From NCBI RefSeq assembly GCF_026262575.1, contig NZ_JAPKFL010000013.1, forward strand, positions 1 through 64,000: a DNA stretch of 64,000 nt, written 5' to 3'. The translations under genes were made by a program, and so were the position numbers. Origin of the DNA: Streptomyces marinisediminis. Its GTDB lineage: Bacteria; Actinomycetota; Actinomycetes; Streptomycetales; Streptomycetaceae. Positions 8,729 through 27,545 of this stretch are shown here, in pieces (position 1 is the first letter of the stretch; every line of letters starts with the position of its first letter). The notes under the pieces are model-generated. The model was given only the letters and a program-made list of their open reading frames with translations. It was not told the origin of the DNA and did not search any database.

Positions 8729-8770
8729 GGGAAGGGCCCGCACGACGCGAACGTCGTGCGGGCCCTTCCC
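8729..8770. terminator. bidirectional intrinsic terminator between the DUF2267 gene and tuf
   Basis: A perfect 19-base inverted repeat with a 4-base loop (arms 8729-8747 and 8752-8770) lies between two convergent genes. There is no long T-run, as is usual in Streptomyces. Confidence 0.9.
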
Positions 8771-8800
8771 GGAATGCGGGTTCCGCCGGGAACCGTCAGG

Positions 8801-9994
<1,194 letters not shown>

Positions 9995-10130
9995 TGGGGT
10001 CCTCCTGTGGACTGGTGCTGTACGCCCCCCGCGCTCTGCGGGAAGGGTTCAGGTGGTCGTACCGAACAAGCCAGGACCCCGAGGGGGACGCCCTTGACCC
10101 GTTCGTTCTTAAGGGCTGGCGACCGGGTAC

Positions 10131-10163
10131 CCGGCGCAGAACGCTTGCGGTGTTCTGCGCCGG
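10131..10163. other. 12-base-pair hairpin in the fusA-tuf spacer
   Basis: Arms 10131-10142 and 10152-10163 form a perfect 12-base stem with a 9-base loop. There is no T-run on the minus-strand transcript. It may slow or process the fusA-tuf transcript or act as a weak terminator. Confidence 0.55.
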
Positions 10164-10222
10164 ATGCCCCGAATGCCGTTGTGCTACAGCCTAAGGGGTG
10201 AGATGACGGCGGCGAACCGACG

Positions 10223-12346
<2,124 letters not shown>

Positions 12347-12385
12347 AAGGCTTCAGTCTTCTCTCGGTCTCGATGGGGTCTGCGA

Positions 12386-12856
12386 CTACCAGCGGTAGTG
12401 CGCGAAGGCCTTGTTGGACTCGGCCATCTTGTGGGTGTCCTCGCGCTTCTTCACGGCGGCGCCGAGCCCGTTGGAGGCGTCGAGCAGCTCGTTCATCAGA
12501 CGCTCGGTCATCGTCTTCTCGCGGCGGGCGCGGGAGTACCCGACGATCCAGCGCAGCGCGAGCGTCGAGGAGCGGCCGGGGCGGACCTCGACCGGCACCT
12601 GGTAGGTGGCGCCACCGACGCGGCGGGAGCGGACCTCGAGGGTCGGCTTCACGTTCTCCAGCGCGCGCTTGAGGGTGATGACCGGGTCGTTGCCGGACTT
12701 CTCCCGCAGGCCCTCCATGGCGCCGTAGACGATGCGCTCGGCGGTGGAGCGCTTGCCGTTCAGCAGCACCTTGTTGATGAGGGACGTCACCAGAGGAGAG
12801 CCGTAGACCGGGTCGACGTGGACCGGGCGCTTCGGGGCAGGGCCCTTACGAGGCAT
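12386..12856 (-). CDS. rpsG: 30S ribosomal protein S7
   Basis: The 156-aa S7 nucleates assembly of the 30S head. Recognisable segments are [40 protein letters not shown] and the C-terminal [15 protein letters not shown]. The start is 2 bases after the rpsL stop, so the genes are coupled. Confidence 0.97.
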   Translation of the reverse strand: MPRKGPAPKRPVHVDPVYGSPLVTSLINKVLLNGKRSTAERIVYGAMEGLREKSGNDPVITLKRALENVKPTLEVRSRRVGGATYQVPVEVRPGRSSTLALRWIVGYSRARREKTMTERLMNELLDASNGLGAAVKKREDTHKMAESNKAFAHYRW

Positions 12857-12858
12857 GC

Positions 12859-13230
12859 TTACTTCTCCTTCTTGGCGCCGTAGCGGCTGCGAGCCTGCTT
12901 GCGGTTCTTGACGCCCTGAGTGTCGAGCGAACCACGGATGATCTTGTAGCGAACACCCGGCAGGTCCTTCACACGGCCACCGCGAACGAGCACGATGGAG
13001 TGCTCCTGGAGGTTGTGGCCCTCACCCGGAATGTAGGCCGTGACCTCGATCCCACTGGTCAGACGCACACGCGCGACCTTACGCAGGGCCGAGTTCGGCT
13101 TCTTCGGGGTGGTGGTGAAGACACGCGTGCAGACGCCGCGACGCTGGGGAGAACCCTCGAGTGCCGGCGTCTTGTTCTTCTCGACCTTGTCCTGCCGGCC
13201 CTTGCGGACCAGCTGCTGGATCGTAGGCAC
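12859..13230 (-). CDS. rpsL: 30S ribosomal protein S12
   Basis: The 123-aa S12 lines the decoding centre. The product begins [12 protein letters not shown] and contains [13 protein letters not shown] and [13 protein letters not shown]. Lys43 and Lys88, the sites of common streptomycin-resistance changes, are both the wild-type residues. A GTG start at 13230 follows CCGGAGAAACT. It is the first gene of the str block, and a promoter with consensus-like hexamers lies about 215 bases upstream. Confidence 0.97.
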   Translation of the reverse strand: MPTIQQLVRKGRQDKVEKNKTPALEGSPQRRGVCTRVFTTTPKKPNSALRKVARVRLTSGIEVTAYIPGEGHNLQEHSIVLVRGGRVKDLPGVRYKIIRGSLDTQGVKNRKQARSRYGAKKEK

Positions 13231-13444
13231 AGTTTCTCCGGTTTCTGTGTGCCAGTCTCGGTAAAGCTAACCTGGGCCACATTGTCCGACCCACGCGGTC
13301 GGGTGTGTCGGAGACTGCGGGCTCCCGCGCAGGCGGGAGGACTCCTCTGGGGAGAGAAGGCGCAGATCCTGGTGTCACCGACCGCGCCGGCACCGCTGTG
13401 GGAGCAGCGGAACAGCGCAGGGGACACCCCAGGCACAAGGTCAG

Positions 13445-13473
13445 AGCGTACCTACCGCATCCGCTCCGGTCAA
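13445..13473 (-). promoter_or_regulatory. rpsL (str operon) promoter, HrdB type
   Basis: On the minus strand a -35 box TTGACC (13468-13473) is separated by 17 bases from a -10 box TACGCT (13445-13450). Both match the principal sigma factor consensus, and transcription would start near 13438. Confidence 0.8.
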
Positions 13474-13527
13474 AAGAGAACGACCCGCCCGGCCCACCCC
13501 GCTGACCGGGCCGAACGCGCCCGCCGA

Positions 13528-13581
13528 GCGCGGCGGGCGCGGCGGGCACGGCGGGCACGGCGGGCACGGCGGGCGCGGCGG
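13528..13581. repeat. 9-base tandem repeat (GCRCGGCGG)x6
   Basis: Six copies of a 9-base unit, alternating GCGCGGCGG and GCACGGCGG, lie directly downstream of the DUF1707/DUF4190 gene and upstream of the rpsL promoter. Confidence 0.9.
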
Positions 13582-13584
13582 GCG

Positions 13585-14133
13585 TCAGGGCATGGAGACG
13601 CTGACCAACGCGATCAGGGCCCAGAAGGCCAGTGCCAGGTAGCCCACGACGATCCCCGCCGTCGCGAAGCCGTCGCCCCGCTTCCCGGTGCGGGTGATGT
13701 CACGGCGCGCGACGTGCCCGAGGACGACGGCGGGGAGCCCGCACACCCCCCAGGTGAACGGCGTCAGGACCGCGAGGACGACCGCCGCCACGGCGGGTGC
13801 GCTCAGCGGGCAGGTCTCGGGTCGACCCGGTGTCCAGTACACCGGGTCGACCGGCTGGGTGTACTGCACGGGATGGACGTAGGGCGCGGGCTGGGCGTAC
13901 GGGGCCGGCTGCGCGGGCGGCTGGGCCGGCACCGGGCCCTGCGGCAGATCGGCGACCAGCGGCTGGAGGTCGCCGTACGTGGCGGCCTGGTGCACGCGGG
14001 CCAGGCGCGCCTGGTACTCGTCCCCGCGCAGCCGCCCCTCGGCGAAGGCGGCCTTCAGCACGTCGGCCGCCCGCTCGCGGTCGGCGTCCGAGGCCCGCAT
14101 GTGCGCGTACTCACCCGGCCAGCCGTGTGACAT
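13585..14133 (-). CDS. DUF1707 and DUF4190 domain membrane protein
   Basis: In this 182-aa protein, residues 1-50 match DUF1707: MRASDADRERAADVLKAAFAEGRLRGDEYQARL, with the following ATYGDL. A Pro/Gln/Tyr-rich linker follows (about residues 65-105). Two hydrophobic segments form a DUF4190-like membrane domain (AVLTPFTWGVCGLPAVVLGHVARRDI, GFATAGIVVGYLALAFW). The ATG at 14133 is preceded by GGAGGAGA; an upstream in-frame start lacks a ribosome site. The function is unknown, though DUF1707 is often joined to membrane or signalling domains in actinobacteria. Confidence 0.85.
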   Translation of the reverse strand: MSHGWPGEYAHMRASDADRERAADVLKAAFAEGRLRGDEYQARLARVHQAATYGDLQPLVADLPQGPVPAQPPAQPAPYAQPAPYVHPVQYTQPVDPVYWTPGRPETCPLSAPAVAAVVLAVLTPFTWGVCGLPAVVLGHVARRDITRTGKRGDGFATAGIVVGYLALAFWALIALVSVSMP

Positions 14134-14271
14134 CGCCGTCTCCTCCCCCGCCCGTGCGGGCATCCGCCCCCATCATCCCGGACGCCGGGCGGCTGCGGCA
14201 GGTTCCCGCGGCCGTTCCCCGCCCCGCTTCCGGAAAGCCCGCCGGGGGCGGCCGGAGGGCCGCACGACGCC

Positions 14272-14307
14272 GCAGGGCGGCACCCCCGCGTGGGGATGCC
14301 GCCCTGC
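14272..14307 (-). terminator. rpoC terminator
   Basis: A 16-base stem (14272-14287 with 14292-14307) and 4-base loop lie just after rpoC. The single non-Watson-Crick pair is a G-U wobble in the minus-strand RNA but a C-A mismatch in the plus-strand RNA, which favours use by rpoC. Confidence 0.85.
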
Positions 14308-14322
14308 TCGACGGAACGCCGG

Positions 14323-18222
<3,900 letters not shown>

Positions 18223-18280
18223 TCTCGTCAATCCCTCTCAGGGTCGTGTCAATTGTGGTCTGAACGGGGGTCCGGGGAGT

Positions 18281-18313
18281 GCCGGGGGCCGCCGTGGTGC
18301 GACGGCCCCCGGC
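18281..18313. other. hairpin in the rpoB-rpoC spacer
   Basis: A perfect 11-base inverted repeat (18281-18291 with 18303-18313) fills most of the 97-base spacer. It may be an RNA processing or stability element; there is no sign it separates rpoC from rpoB transcription. Confidence 0.5.
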
Positions 18314-18319
18314 CACCCG

Positions 18320-21802
<3,483 letters not shown>

Positions 21803-21894
21803 GAGGGGGTCCTTCCGAGGGCTCGGACTCACTACGCGCATACCGGTGCCCCTGGTGACGGGCAGGGAGCAGCTAATAGGCAGCGCAAAGGGTC

Positions 21895-21923
21895 AGTGTA
21901 GCCACATGGCCCACTGATGTCCA
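21895..21923 (-). promoter_or_regulatory. proximal rpoB promoter
   Basis: TGGACA (21918-21923), 17 bases, TACACT (21895-21900) on the minus strand. It is the best match in the region and would start transcription about 85 bases before the rpoB start codon. Confidence 0.8.
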
Positions 21924-22103
21924 GAGCGGAAATCCGGAGATCGGCGCAGGGCCTCTCTCTCCCTCCGGGAACGTCTCTTCCTCGGTTGTCTCTTCGTGTC
22001 TCTCAGTGCCTGCGGCAAGGCTTCCCACTTCGCTGCGAATCCATGCCTGCGTGCTCTGCCGAACCTTGGGGCCGCCTCGCCCCCGACCGGCACGGCGCCC
22101 CTG

Positions 22104-22132
22104 AGAATCGCGCGCCGCGTGCCGTTCGTCAA
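22104..22132 (-). promoter_or_regulatory. second candidate rpoB promoter
   Basis: TTGACG (22127-22132), 17 bases, GATTCT (22104-22109) on the minus strand. The -35 is excellent and the -10 moderate. Confidence 0.6.
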
Positions 22133-22220
22133 GGCCCCGCACCGGCACCGCGCTTCGCCTCGGACGCCCCGGCCGCGGGTCCCCGGCAGTCACGCGGCAC
22201 CCGGCCGGACATCGGTGATC

Positions 22221-22248
22221 ACCCTACCTGCGCACGCCGGGAAGGCAA
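22221..22248 (-). promoter_or_regulatory. third, distal candidate rpoB promoter
   Basis: TTGCCT (22243-22248), 16 bases, TAGGGT (22221-22226) on the minus strand. Confidence 0.45.
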
Positions 22249-22329
22249 GGAGACCGCCCCGCGCGCGGACGAGGTGACCAGCGGGTAACCCATGAGATCA
22301 CCCGGTCGTGGCACTGCGGAACGCCGAAA

Positions 22330-22355
22330 GGCGACCACCCGGTTGGGTGATCGCC
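22330..22355 (-). terminator. rplJL terminator
   Basis: An 11-base stem (22330-22340 with 22345-22355) and 4-base loop follow rplL. The one imperfect pair is G-U in the minus-strand RNA, which favours use by rplJL. Confidence 0.75.
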
Positions 22356-22423
22356 CTCGGCGGCGGAGGCCGCGTCCGGCCGTGACGGGCACGGTCGGGC
22401 AGGCCCCCGCGGGGTTCAGCAGG

Positions 22424-22813
22424 TCACTTGACCTCGACGGAGGCGCCGGCGCCCTCGAGGGACTCCTTGGCCTTGTCCGCGGCCTCCTTGTTGACCTTCT
22501 CCAGCACCGGCTTCGGGGTGCCGTCGACGAGGTCCTTGGCCTCCTTCAGACCCAGCGAGGTCAGCTCGCGCACGACCTTGATGACCTGGATCTTCTTGTC
22601 GCCCGCGCCGGTGAGGATGACGTCGAACTCGTCCTGCTCCTCCTCGGCCGGGGCGGCGCCGCCACCCTGGCCCGGGGCCGCGACGGCGACGGCGGCCGGG
22701 GCGGCGGCCTCGACGTCGAACTTCTCCTCGAACTTCTTCACGAAGTCGGAGAGCTCGATCAGGGTCATCTCCTCGAACTGCGCGAGCAGCTCGTCCTGGC
22801 TCAGCTTCGCCAT
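22424..22813 (-). CDS. rplL: 50S ribosomal protein L7/L12
   Basis: The 129-aa stalk protein recruits translation GTPases. The N-terminal dimerisation part ([20 protein letters not shown]) is joined by an Ala/Pro/Gly-rich hinge to the C-terminal domain ([20 protein letters not shown], then [13 protein letters not shown]). The ATG at 22813 is chosen over an upstream one because it gives the canonical MAKLSQDEL. The gene lies 83 bases after rplJ. Confidence 0.97.
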   Translation of the reverse strand: MAKLSQDELLAQFEEMTLIELSDFVKKFEEKFDVEAAAPAAVAVAAPGQGGGAAPAEEEQDEFDVILTGAGDKKIQVIKVVRELTSLGLKEAKDLVDGTPKPVLEKVNKEAADKAKESLEGAGASVEVK

Positions 22814-22896
22814 GGTGGCGTCCTTCCACATCGTTCGGCGGGTGCCGGGGTTTCGTACTTCAAAGGCGGGCGTACCGGCCCGCTGGACCGCGGTGG

Positions 22897-23451
22897 TTAC
22901 TCCGCGGCCTCGGCGGGAGCCGACGTGTCGGCACCGCCCTGCTCGACCTTGTCGCGAAGGGCGTCCGCGGTGCGGACGAACTTCGTGAGCGGGGCCTGGA
23001 AGGTCGCCGCGGCCTTGGCCATGGACGCCTTCATGCCACCGGCCAGCTTGGCGAGCAGCACCTCGCGGGACTCGAGGTCCGCAAGCTTCTTGATCTCGTC
23101 CGCGGAGAGCGCCCTGCCGTCGAGGACGCCGCCCTTGATGACGAGCGCGGGGTTGTCCTTGGCGAAGTCACGCAGGCTTTTCGCCGCCTCGACCGGGTCA
23201 CCGGTCACGAAGGTGACGGCCGTCGAGCCCACGAGGAACTCGTCGAGCGTGCTGACCCCGGCCTCCTGGGCCGCGATCTTCGTCAGCGTGTTCTTCACCA
23301 CACGGTACTGGGCGTTGTCACCGAGCGAGCGGCGCAGCTCCTTGAGCTGTGCCACGGAAAGGCCGGTGTACGCGGTGACCACAGCGGCGTTGGAGTTGCG
23401 GAACTTGCCCGTCATCTCCTCAACGGCTGCGACCTTGTCAGGCGTCGCCAT
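22897..23451 (-). CDS. rplJ: 50S ribosomal protein L10
   Basis: The 184-aa L10 anchors the L7/L12 dimers. It begins [17 protein letters not shown] and contains [33 protein letters not shown] and [13 protein letters not shown]. The C-terminal L12-binding helix is followed by a short Ala/Glu tail. The ATG at 23451 follows GGAGGCG. A long structured leader upstream suggests autoregulation by L10/L12. Confidence 0.96.
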   Translation of the reverse strand: MATPDKVAAVEEMTGKFRNSNAAVVTAYTGLSVAQLKELRRSLGDNAQYRVVKNTLTKIAAQEAGVSTLDEFLVGSTAVTFVTGDPVEAAKSLRDFAKDNPALVIKGGVLDGRALSADEIKKLADLESREVLLAKLAGGMKASMAKAAATFQAPLTKFVRTADALRDKVEQGGADTSAPAEAAE

Positions 23452-23734
23452 GAGCCTCGCGCCTCCTTCCGGGTGTTGTGGTCCTGGCCGGTCTGCCGAC
23501 CGGCCTCGTCGCGCCGGACCGCCCCATCGGGCACACAAAGAAGGACTGCGCGGACAAACGAAAACGTCCCGGCGCGCAGGCGCACGGGACGTGACTCGAC
23601 CGCTCGGGCTCGCGCCCGGGGGGAGTAATGACCTTGCGTGCCTGCACGGGCCGTCCGCTCGAAAGCGAATCCTTAGGCCGCTGAGCACCGTTCCCGGCGC
23701 ACAGCAACGACCAGCGGTCTTTGGCTACCGCGAC
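23452..23734 (-). promoter_or_regulatory. L10-type leader of rplJL
   Basis: About 280 bases between the rplJ promoter and start codon form a structured leader. On the minus strand it includes CGCTGGTCGTTGCTG-like sequence (near 23700-23717), resembling the known L10 leader binding region, and ends with a terminator-like hairpin at 23565-23591 about 115 bases before the ATG. In other bacteria L10-L12 binding to such leaders shuts down the operon. Confidence 0.7.
23565..23591 (-). terminator. attenuator hairpin in the rplJ leader
   Basis: On the minus strand CGTCCCG pairs with CGGGACG around a GC-rich interior and is followed directly by TTTTCGTTTGT. A T-rich tail is rare in this genome, which supports a real intrinsic terminator or attenuator. 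Confidence 0.75.
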
Positions 23735-23764
23735 AGCTTACGGCCCCGCGCACCAGCCAGGCAA
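23735..23764 (-). promoter_or_regulatory. rplJ promoter
   Basis: TTGCCT (23759-23764), 18 bases, TAAGCT (23735-23740) on the minus strand, at the start of the conserved leader. Confidence 0.65.
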
Positions 23765-24346
23765 ATCACCCCGCCCCGGACCCGGCCACCCGGCCCCGCC
23801 CGGGACGCCCGCACCACCCGGGGCACGGGCGGGGCGACAGCCCCGGGCCGACGGACACCGGCCGCACGGACCCGGGGCCGGCGAGCCCCGGGGCCGTCGG
23901 CTGAGACGCGGGGGGGGGCACCGCCCACGGGCCGCGACGGACGCCCGAGCCGGGCCCCGGGGGCGGGAGCACGAGGAGCGGCGCCCAGAGCCGTCCAGCG
24001 GCCCCACCGCCCTCCAGTCCCGGCAGCCTCTCCGGGCCCGGCAGAGCGCCGCCCGGGGGCGCGGGGCCACGACGCCCGGCGTCGCGACCGGAACGCCCGG
24101 ACGTCACACCCCACCACCGGAGTCGCGACCACCCGCACGCCGGCGCCGCGCCCGGACACAGGACGCCCGGAGGCGCCACCGCGGCGGACGGGCTCGCGGC
24201 CACGGCGTCGGCGTCGCGCCCCGAACGGCCAGGGCGGCCGGAGGCGCGACCACCGCACCCGGAGCCCCCCTCCAGGGCCTCGCCGGGGAGTCGGCGGCCC
24301 ACCGTGCGCAGGCGCCCCGGACGGTGGCCGGGTGCCGGCGGGAACG
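23765..24346. other. GC-rich non-coding gap between rplA and rplJ
   Basis: About 580 bases in which all open frames are Arg/Gly/Pro-rich and none resembles a gene. Several streptomycetes carry one or two genes between rplA and rplJ, so this may be decayed sequence. No start with a ribosome site stood out. Confidence 0.55.
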
Positions 24347-24382
24347 CCGCAGGTCCCCGCTCTCCGGAGCGGGGACCTGCGG
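24347..24382. terminator. rplKA terminator
   Basis: A perfect 16-base inverted repeat (24347-24362 with 24367-24382) with a 4-base loop lies about 45 bases after the rplA stop. Confidence 0.9.
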
Positions 24383-24428
24383 GTGGTGTGCGGGGACTCC
24401 GACGGCCCGGACGGGGCCGTCGGACGGC

Positions 24429-25151
24429 TCAGGCGGCCTCGTCCTCCACCATGAGGTTGCGGGTGCGGTTGCCGTCGACGGGGATGCCGGGGCCCATCGT
24501 GGTGGTGATGGTGGCCTTCTTGATGTACCGGCCCTTCGCCGCGGACGGCTTCAGCCGCATGACCTCTTCGAGGGCGGCGCCGTAGTTCTCCACCAGCTCC
24601 TGCTCACCGAAGGACACCTTGCCGATGATGAAGTGCAGGTTGGCGTGCTTGTCGACGCGGAACTCGATCTTGCCGCCCTTGATCTCGGAGACGGCCTTGG
24701 CCACGTCGGGGGTGACGGTGCCGGTCTTCGGGTTCGGCATCAGACCGCGCGGACCGAGCACGCGGCCCAGGCGGCCGACCTTGCCCATGAGGTCCGGGGT
24801 CGCGACGACGGCGTCGAACTCGTTCAGGCGGTTGCCCTTGGAGATCTCGTCGATCAGTTCGTCGGCGCCGACGATGTCGGCGCCCGCGGCCTCCGCCGCC
24901 GCAGCACGGTCACCGGTCGCGAAGACCAGGACCCGGGCGGTCTTACCGGTGCCGTGCGGGAGGTTCACGGTGCCGCGGACCATCTGGTCGGCCTTGCGCG
25001 GGTCGACACCCAGGCGGAAGGCCACCTCGACGGTCGCGTCGAACTTGGTGGCGGAGGTCTCCTTCGCCAGACGCACGGCCTCCAGGGGGGCGTAGAGCCG
25101 CGCCCGGTCGACCTTGGCGTCCGCGCTGCGGAGAGACTTGCTGCGCTTCAC
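24429..25151 (-). CDS. rplA: 50S ribosomal protein L1
   Basis: The 240-aa L1 forms the mobile stalk near the E site. Recognisable segments are [57 protein letters not shown] and [16 protein letters not shown]. The GTG start at 25151 follows CAGGAGCTCGAA. The gene is downstream of rplK by 85 bases. L1 commonly represses its own operon, though I did not identify the site here. Confidence 0.97.
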   Translation of the reverse strand: MKRSKSLRSADAKVDRARLYAPLEAVRLAKETSATKFDATVEVAFRLGVDPRKADQMVRGTVNLPHGTGKTARVLVFATGDRAAAAEAAGADIVGADELIDEISKGNRLNEFDAVVATPDLMGKVGRLGRVLGPRGLMPNPKTGTVTPDVAKAVSEIKGGKIEFRVDKHANLHFIIGKVSFGEQELVENYGAALEEVMRLKPSAAKGRYIKKATITTTMGPGIPVDGNRTRNLMVEDEAA

Positions 25152-25236
25152 TTCGAGCTCCTGTTGTTCAGGTGTGGAGCCGTGGTTGCTGGGCCAGCGC
25201 CTGGCCCTCCCACGGAGTAGCTGGTGCGGCTGGGGT

Positions 25237-25671
25237 TCAGCCCTCGACCGTGACGCCCATGGAGCGGGCGGTGCCGGCGATGATCTTCTCGGCGGCGTCC
25301 AGGTCGTTGGCGTTGAGGTCGGGCATCTTGGTGGTGGCGATCTCCCGCACCTGGTCGCGCGTGATCTTGGCGACCTTCTTGGTGTGCGGCTCGCCGGAGC
25401 CCTTCTCCACGCCCGCGGCCTTGAGGATCATCTTGGCGGCCGGCGGCGTCTTGGTGATGAAGGTGAAGGAGCGGTCCTCGTAGACCGTGATCTCCACCGG
25501 GATGACCCAGCCGCGCTGCGACTCGGTCGCGGCGTTGTAGGCCTTGCAGAACTCCATGATGTTGACGCCGTGCTGGCCCAGCGCGGGGCCGACCGGCGGG
25601 GCCGGGTTCGCGGCACCGGCCTGGATCTGGAGCTTGATCAGCCCCGTGACCTTCTTCTTCTTGGGAGGCAT
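25237..25671 (-). CDS. rplK: 50S ribosomal protein L11
   Basis: The 144-aa L11 binds the GTPase-associated region of 23S rRNA and is needed for RelA activation. The N-terminal domain carries the conserved [20 protein letters not shown] and the C-terminal domain ends [12 protein letters not shown]. The Pro22/Pro26 region, where thiopeptide resistance arises in other species, looks normal. The ATG at 25671 is preceded by GGAGAGAGC. Confidence 0.97.
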   Translation of the reverse strand: MPPKKKKVTGLIKLQIQAGAANPAPPVGPALGQHGVNIMEFCKAYNAATESQRGWVIPVEITVYEDRSFTFITKTPPAAKMILKAAGVEKGSGEPHTKKVAKITRDQVREIATTKMPDLNANDLDAAEKIIAGTARSMGVTVEG

Positions 25672-25816
25672 GCTCTCTCCGGGTCTTGAGTGAGAGTGTT
25701 TCGCCCGCCATCCGTCATCCGGATGGAGGCATACCGCACCACGATAGCGAATACCGCGCCCAGGTCCTAAACGGAATCGGTCGCGCGGCTCCCGACGGGG
25801 CCGCAGGACAGCGCGA

Positions 25817-25840
25817 AGCCCCCCGCGGGGGCGGGGGGCT
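25817..25840 (-). terminator. nusG terminator
   Basis: AGCCCCCCGC (25817-25826) pairs with GCGGGGGGCT (25831-25840) around a 4-base loop, about 35 bases after nusG. It separates secE-nusG from rplKA. Confidence 0.8.
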
Positions 25841-25874
25841 CACGGCGTCACGGCGACGGCGTCCGGCTCGTGGG

Positions 25875-26786
25875 TCAGTTCTTCTGGATCTGGTCGAAGC
25901 TGAGCTCGACCGGGGTCTCGCGGCCGAAGATCTCCACCAGGCCCTTGACCTTCTTGGAGTCGGCGTTGATCTCGTTGATCGTGGCCTGGAGCGTGGCGAA
26001 GGGGCCGTCGGTGACGGTGACCGAGTCGCCGACCTCGAAGTCCAGGACCTGGACCTCCACCTTGCGGCTGGGCGCCGGGCGGCCCTCGGCGTCGGCGGCC
26101 TCCTTGGCGGCCTTCGCCTCGGCCTCGGGGGCCAGCATCTTGACGACCTCGTCCAGCGTCAGCGGGTAGGGGTCGTAGGCGTTGCCGACGAAGCCGGTGA
26201 CGCCGGGGGTGTTGCGGACGACGCCCCAGGACTCGTTGGTCAGCTCCATGCGGACGAGCACGTAGCTGGGCAGCTTGTTCTGCCGGACGGTGCGGCGCTC
26301 GCCGTTCTTGATCTGCGCGACCTCTTCCTGCGGCACCTCGGCCTGGAAGATGTAGTCCTCGACGTTCAGCGAGACGGCGCGCTGCTCCAGGTTGGTCTTC
26401 ACCCGGTTCTCGTAGCCCGCGTAGGTGTGGATGACGTACCACTCGCCGGGCTGGTGGCGCAGCTCGTCGCGGAGCGCGGCGACCGGGTCGACCGGCTCCT
26501 CCTCGGCCTGCTCGGCCTCGGCGTCCTCACCGGCCTCGCCCGCCGCCGCGTCGGCGGCCTCGGGCTCCGTCCCGGCCGTCACCGGTTCCGCAGGCTCTGC
26601 CGAGCCCTCGGCGGCGTCTTCGGCGGGGGTGGCGGAAGCGTCCGCGTCGGCCTCGGCGGCCGGTGCGGCACCGGCAGCTTCGGTGGCCTGCTCGACGCTG
26701 TCGTCTGCCGCCGACTCGGCGGGGCCGAGCGCGGTCTCACCGCCCTGGGCGGGGTCGACGGCGTCGTTCAGGTTCGGGTCAGACAC
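25875..26786 (-). CDS. nusG: transcription termination/antitermination protein NusG
   Basis: NusG links RNA polymerase with Rho and the ribosome. The NGN domain starts near residue 113 ([20 protein letters not shown]) and contains [24 protein letters not shown]. The KOW domain is near residue 255 ([17 protein letters not shown]) and the protein ends [11 protein letters not shown]. The first ~110 residues are an Ala/Glu/Asp-rich, probably disordered extension; the family core is about 180 aa, and long acidic extensions are known in streptomycetes. The GTG start at 26786 is 66 bases after secE. Confidence 0.95.
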   Translation of the reverse strand: MSDPNLNDAVDPAQGGETALGPAESAADDSVEQATEAAGAAPAAEADADASATPAEDAAEGSAEPAEPVTAGTEPEAADAAAGEAGEDAEAEQAEEEPVDPVAALRDELRHQPGEWYVIHTYAGYENRVKTNLEQRAVSLNVEDYIFQAEVPQEEVAQIKNGERRTVRQNKLPSYVLVRMELTNESWGVVRNTPGVTGFVGNAYDPYPLTLDEVVKMLAPEAEAKAAKEAADAEGRPAPSRKVEVQVLDFEVGDSVTVTDGPFATLQATINEINADSKKVKGLVEIFGRETPVELSFDQIQKN

Positions 26787-26852
26787 GGTAGCTGCTTCTT
26801 CCTGGCTTTATGGGGGTCGAACACACGGGCTCAGTGATCGGCGTCAGCCTGA

Positions 26853-27134
26853 TCAGCCGAAGACGAACTTCACGGCCTCGCTGAACCCGAAGTCAATCAC
26901 GAAGATGAAACCGATCATGACGAGCACGAAGATGATCACCACGATCGTGTACGTGATGAGCTGCTGCCGCGTAGGCCAGACGACCTTGCGCAGCTCCGCG
27001 ACGATCTGACGGTAGAAGAGCCCCAGTCGGCCCAGCGGACCCTTCTTGCCGCGCTTCCCCCCGCGCCGCGGCTTGCGGTCATCCGAGGAACCCCCGGGCT
27101 CGGGGACCTCGGCAGTATCCGTGATCTCCGCCAC
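26853..27134 (-). CDS. secE: preprotein translocase subunit SecE
   Basis: This 93-aa subunit of SecYEG has a basic N-terminal half (KPRRGGKRGKKGPLGRLGLF), the conserved amphipathic helix IVAELRKVVWPTRQQL, and one membrane helix (TIVVIIFVLVMIGFIFVIDF). This is the usual actinobacterial single-span form. A GTG start at 27134 follows AGGTGAGGACAA. It lies between tRNA-Trp and nusG, the conserved order. Confidence 0.95.
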   Translation of the reverse strand: MAEITDTAEVPEPGGSSDDRKPRRGGKRGKKGPLGRLGLFYRQIVAELRKVVWPTRQQLITYTIVVIIFVLVMIGFIFVIDFGFSEAVKFVFG

Positions 27135-27247
27135 TTGTCCTCACCTGATCCGGGGTCGAGGCCGTGCGACGTCCGGCCCGGCCGCACGGCGGTGCATTTC
27201 AGTACGTACGCCTGCACGCACCATCCTATGGGGTGAAGATGCGTGAG

Positions 27248-27320
27248 CAGGGCCGGAGGGACTTGAACCCCCAACCGCTGGTTTTGGAGACCAGTGCTCT
27301 ACCAATTGAGCTACGACCCT
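27248..27320 (-). tRNA. trnW: tRNA-Trp (anticodon CCA)
   Basis: A 73-base cloverleaf on the minus strand with acceptor AGGGTCG/CGGCCCT, D-arm GTAGCTCAATTGGTAGAGC, anticodon loop CTCCAAA and T-arm GGGGGTTCAAGTCCCTC. The 3' CCA is not encoded. The promoter at 27333-27361 lies just upstream. Confidence 0.97.
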
Positions 27321-27332
27321 TTGCCGTTCCTC

Positions 27333-27361
27333 AACCTACCGCATCCCCGCCGCTGCGCTAA
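27333..27361 (-). promoter_or_regulatory. promoter of tRNA-Trp (and probably secE-nusG)
   Basis: TTAGCG (27356-27361), 17 bases, TAGGTT (27333-27338) on the minus strand. The predicted start falls a few bases before the mature tRNA. Confidence 0.65.
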
Positions 27362-27545
27362 GTGGCGGCCGGGTTGCCGTGGATGAGGGCCAACGAGGGA
27401 CGAGTGTACGTGCTCGTCGCCATAACGTCGAACAGGTTCACTTCCACATCGGTGTGGGTAGGCGTCGTCGCGCCCCGCGAAAACGCCCTCCCGCACGGCG
27501 AAACCGCTGTGTGCGGGCCCCGACGAGTCTGCGACGATGCCACCT

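Larger units (their letters stand above)
13231..13584 (-). promoter_or_regulatory. rpsL leader and promoter region
   Basis: This 354-base region contains no gene. It holds the rpsL promoter (13445-13473), a roughly 200-base untranslated leader with a small dyad around 13286-13310, and a 9-base tandem repeat (13528-13581) next to the upstream gene's stop. Confidence 0.7.
21803..22329 (-). promoter_or_regulatory. rpoBC promoter and leader region
   Basis: There is no gene in this roughly 530-base stretch. Three minus-strand promoter-like pairs are annotated separately at 21895-21923, 22104-22132 and 22221-22248. Short frames here do not resemble genes. Confidence 0.7.

Noticed and set aside
23721..25220. 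A 499-codon plus-strand open frame over the rplA-rplJ gap
   Set aside because: It starts in low-complexity sequence and then runs antisense to rplA; no domain is recognisable.
27399..27418. Small inverted repeat GACGAG/CTCGTC before aspC
   Set aside because: Six-base arms with an 8-base gap are expected often by chance at this GC content.
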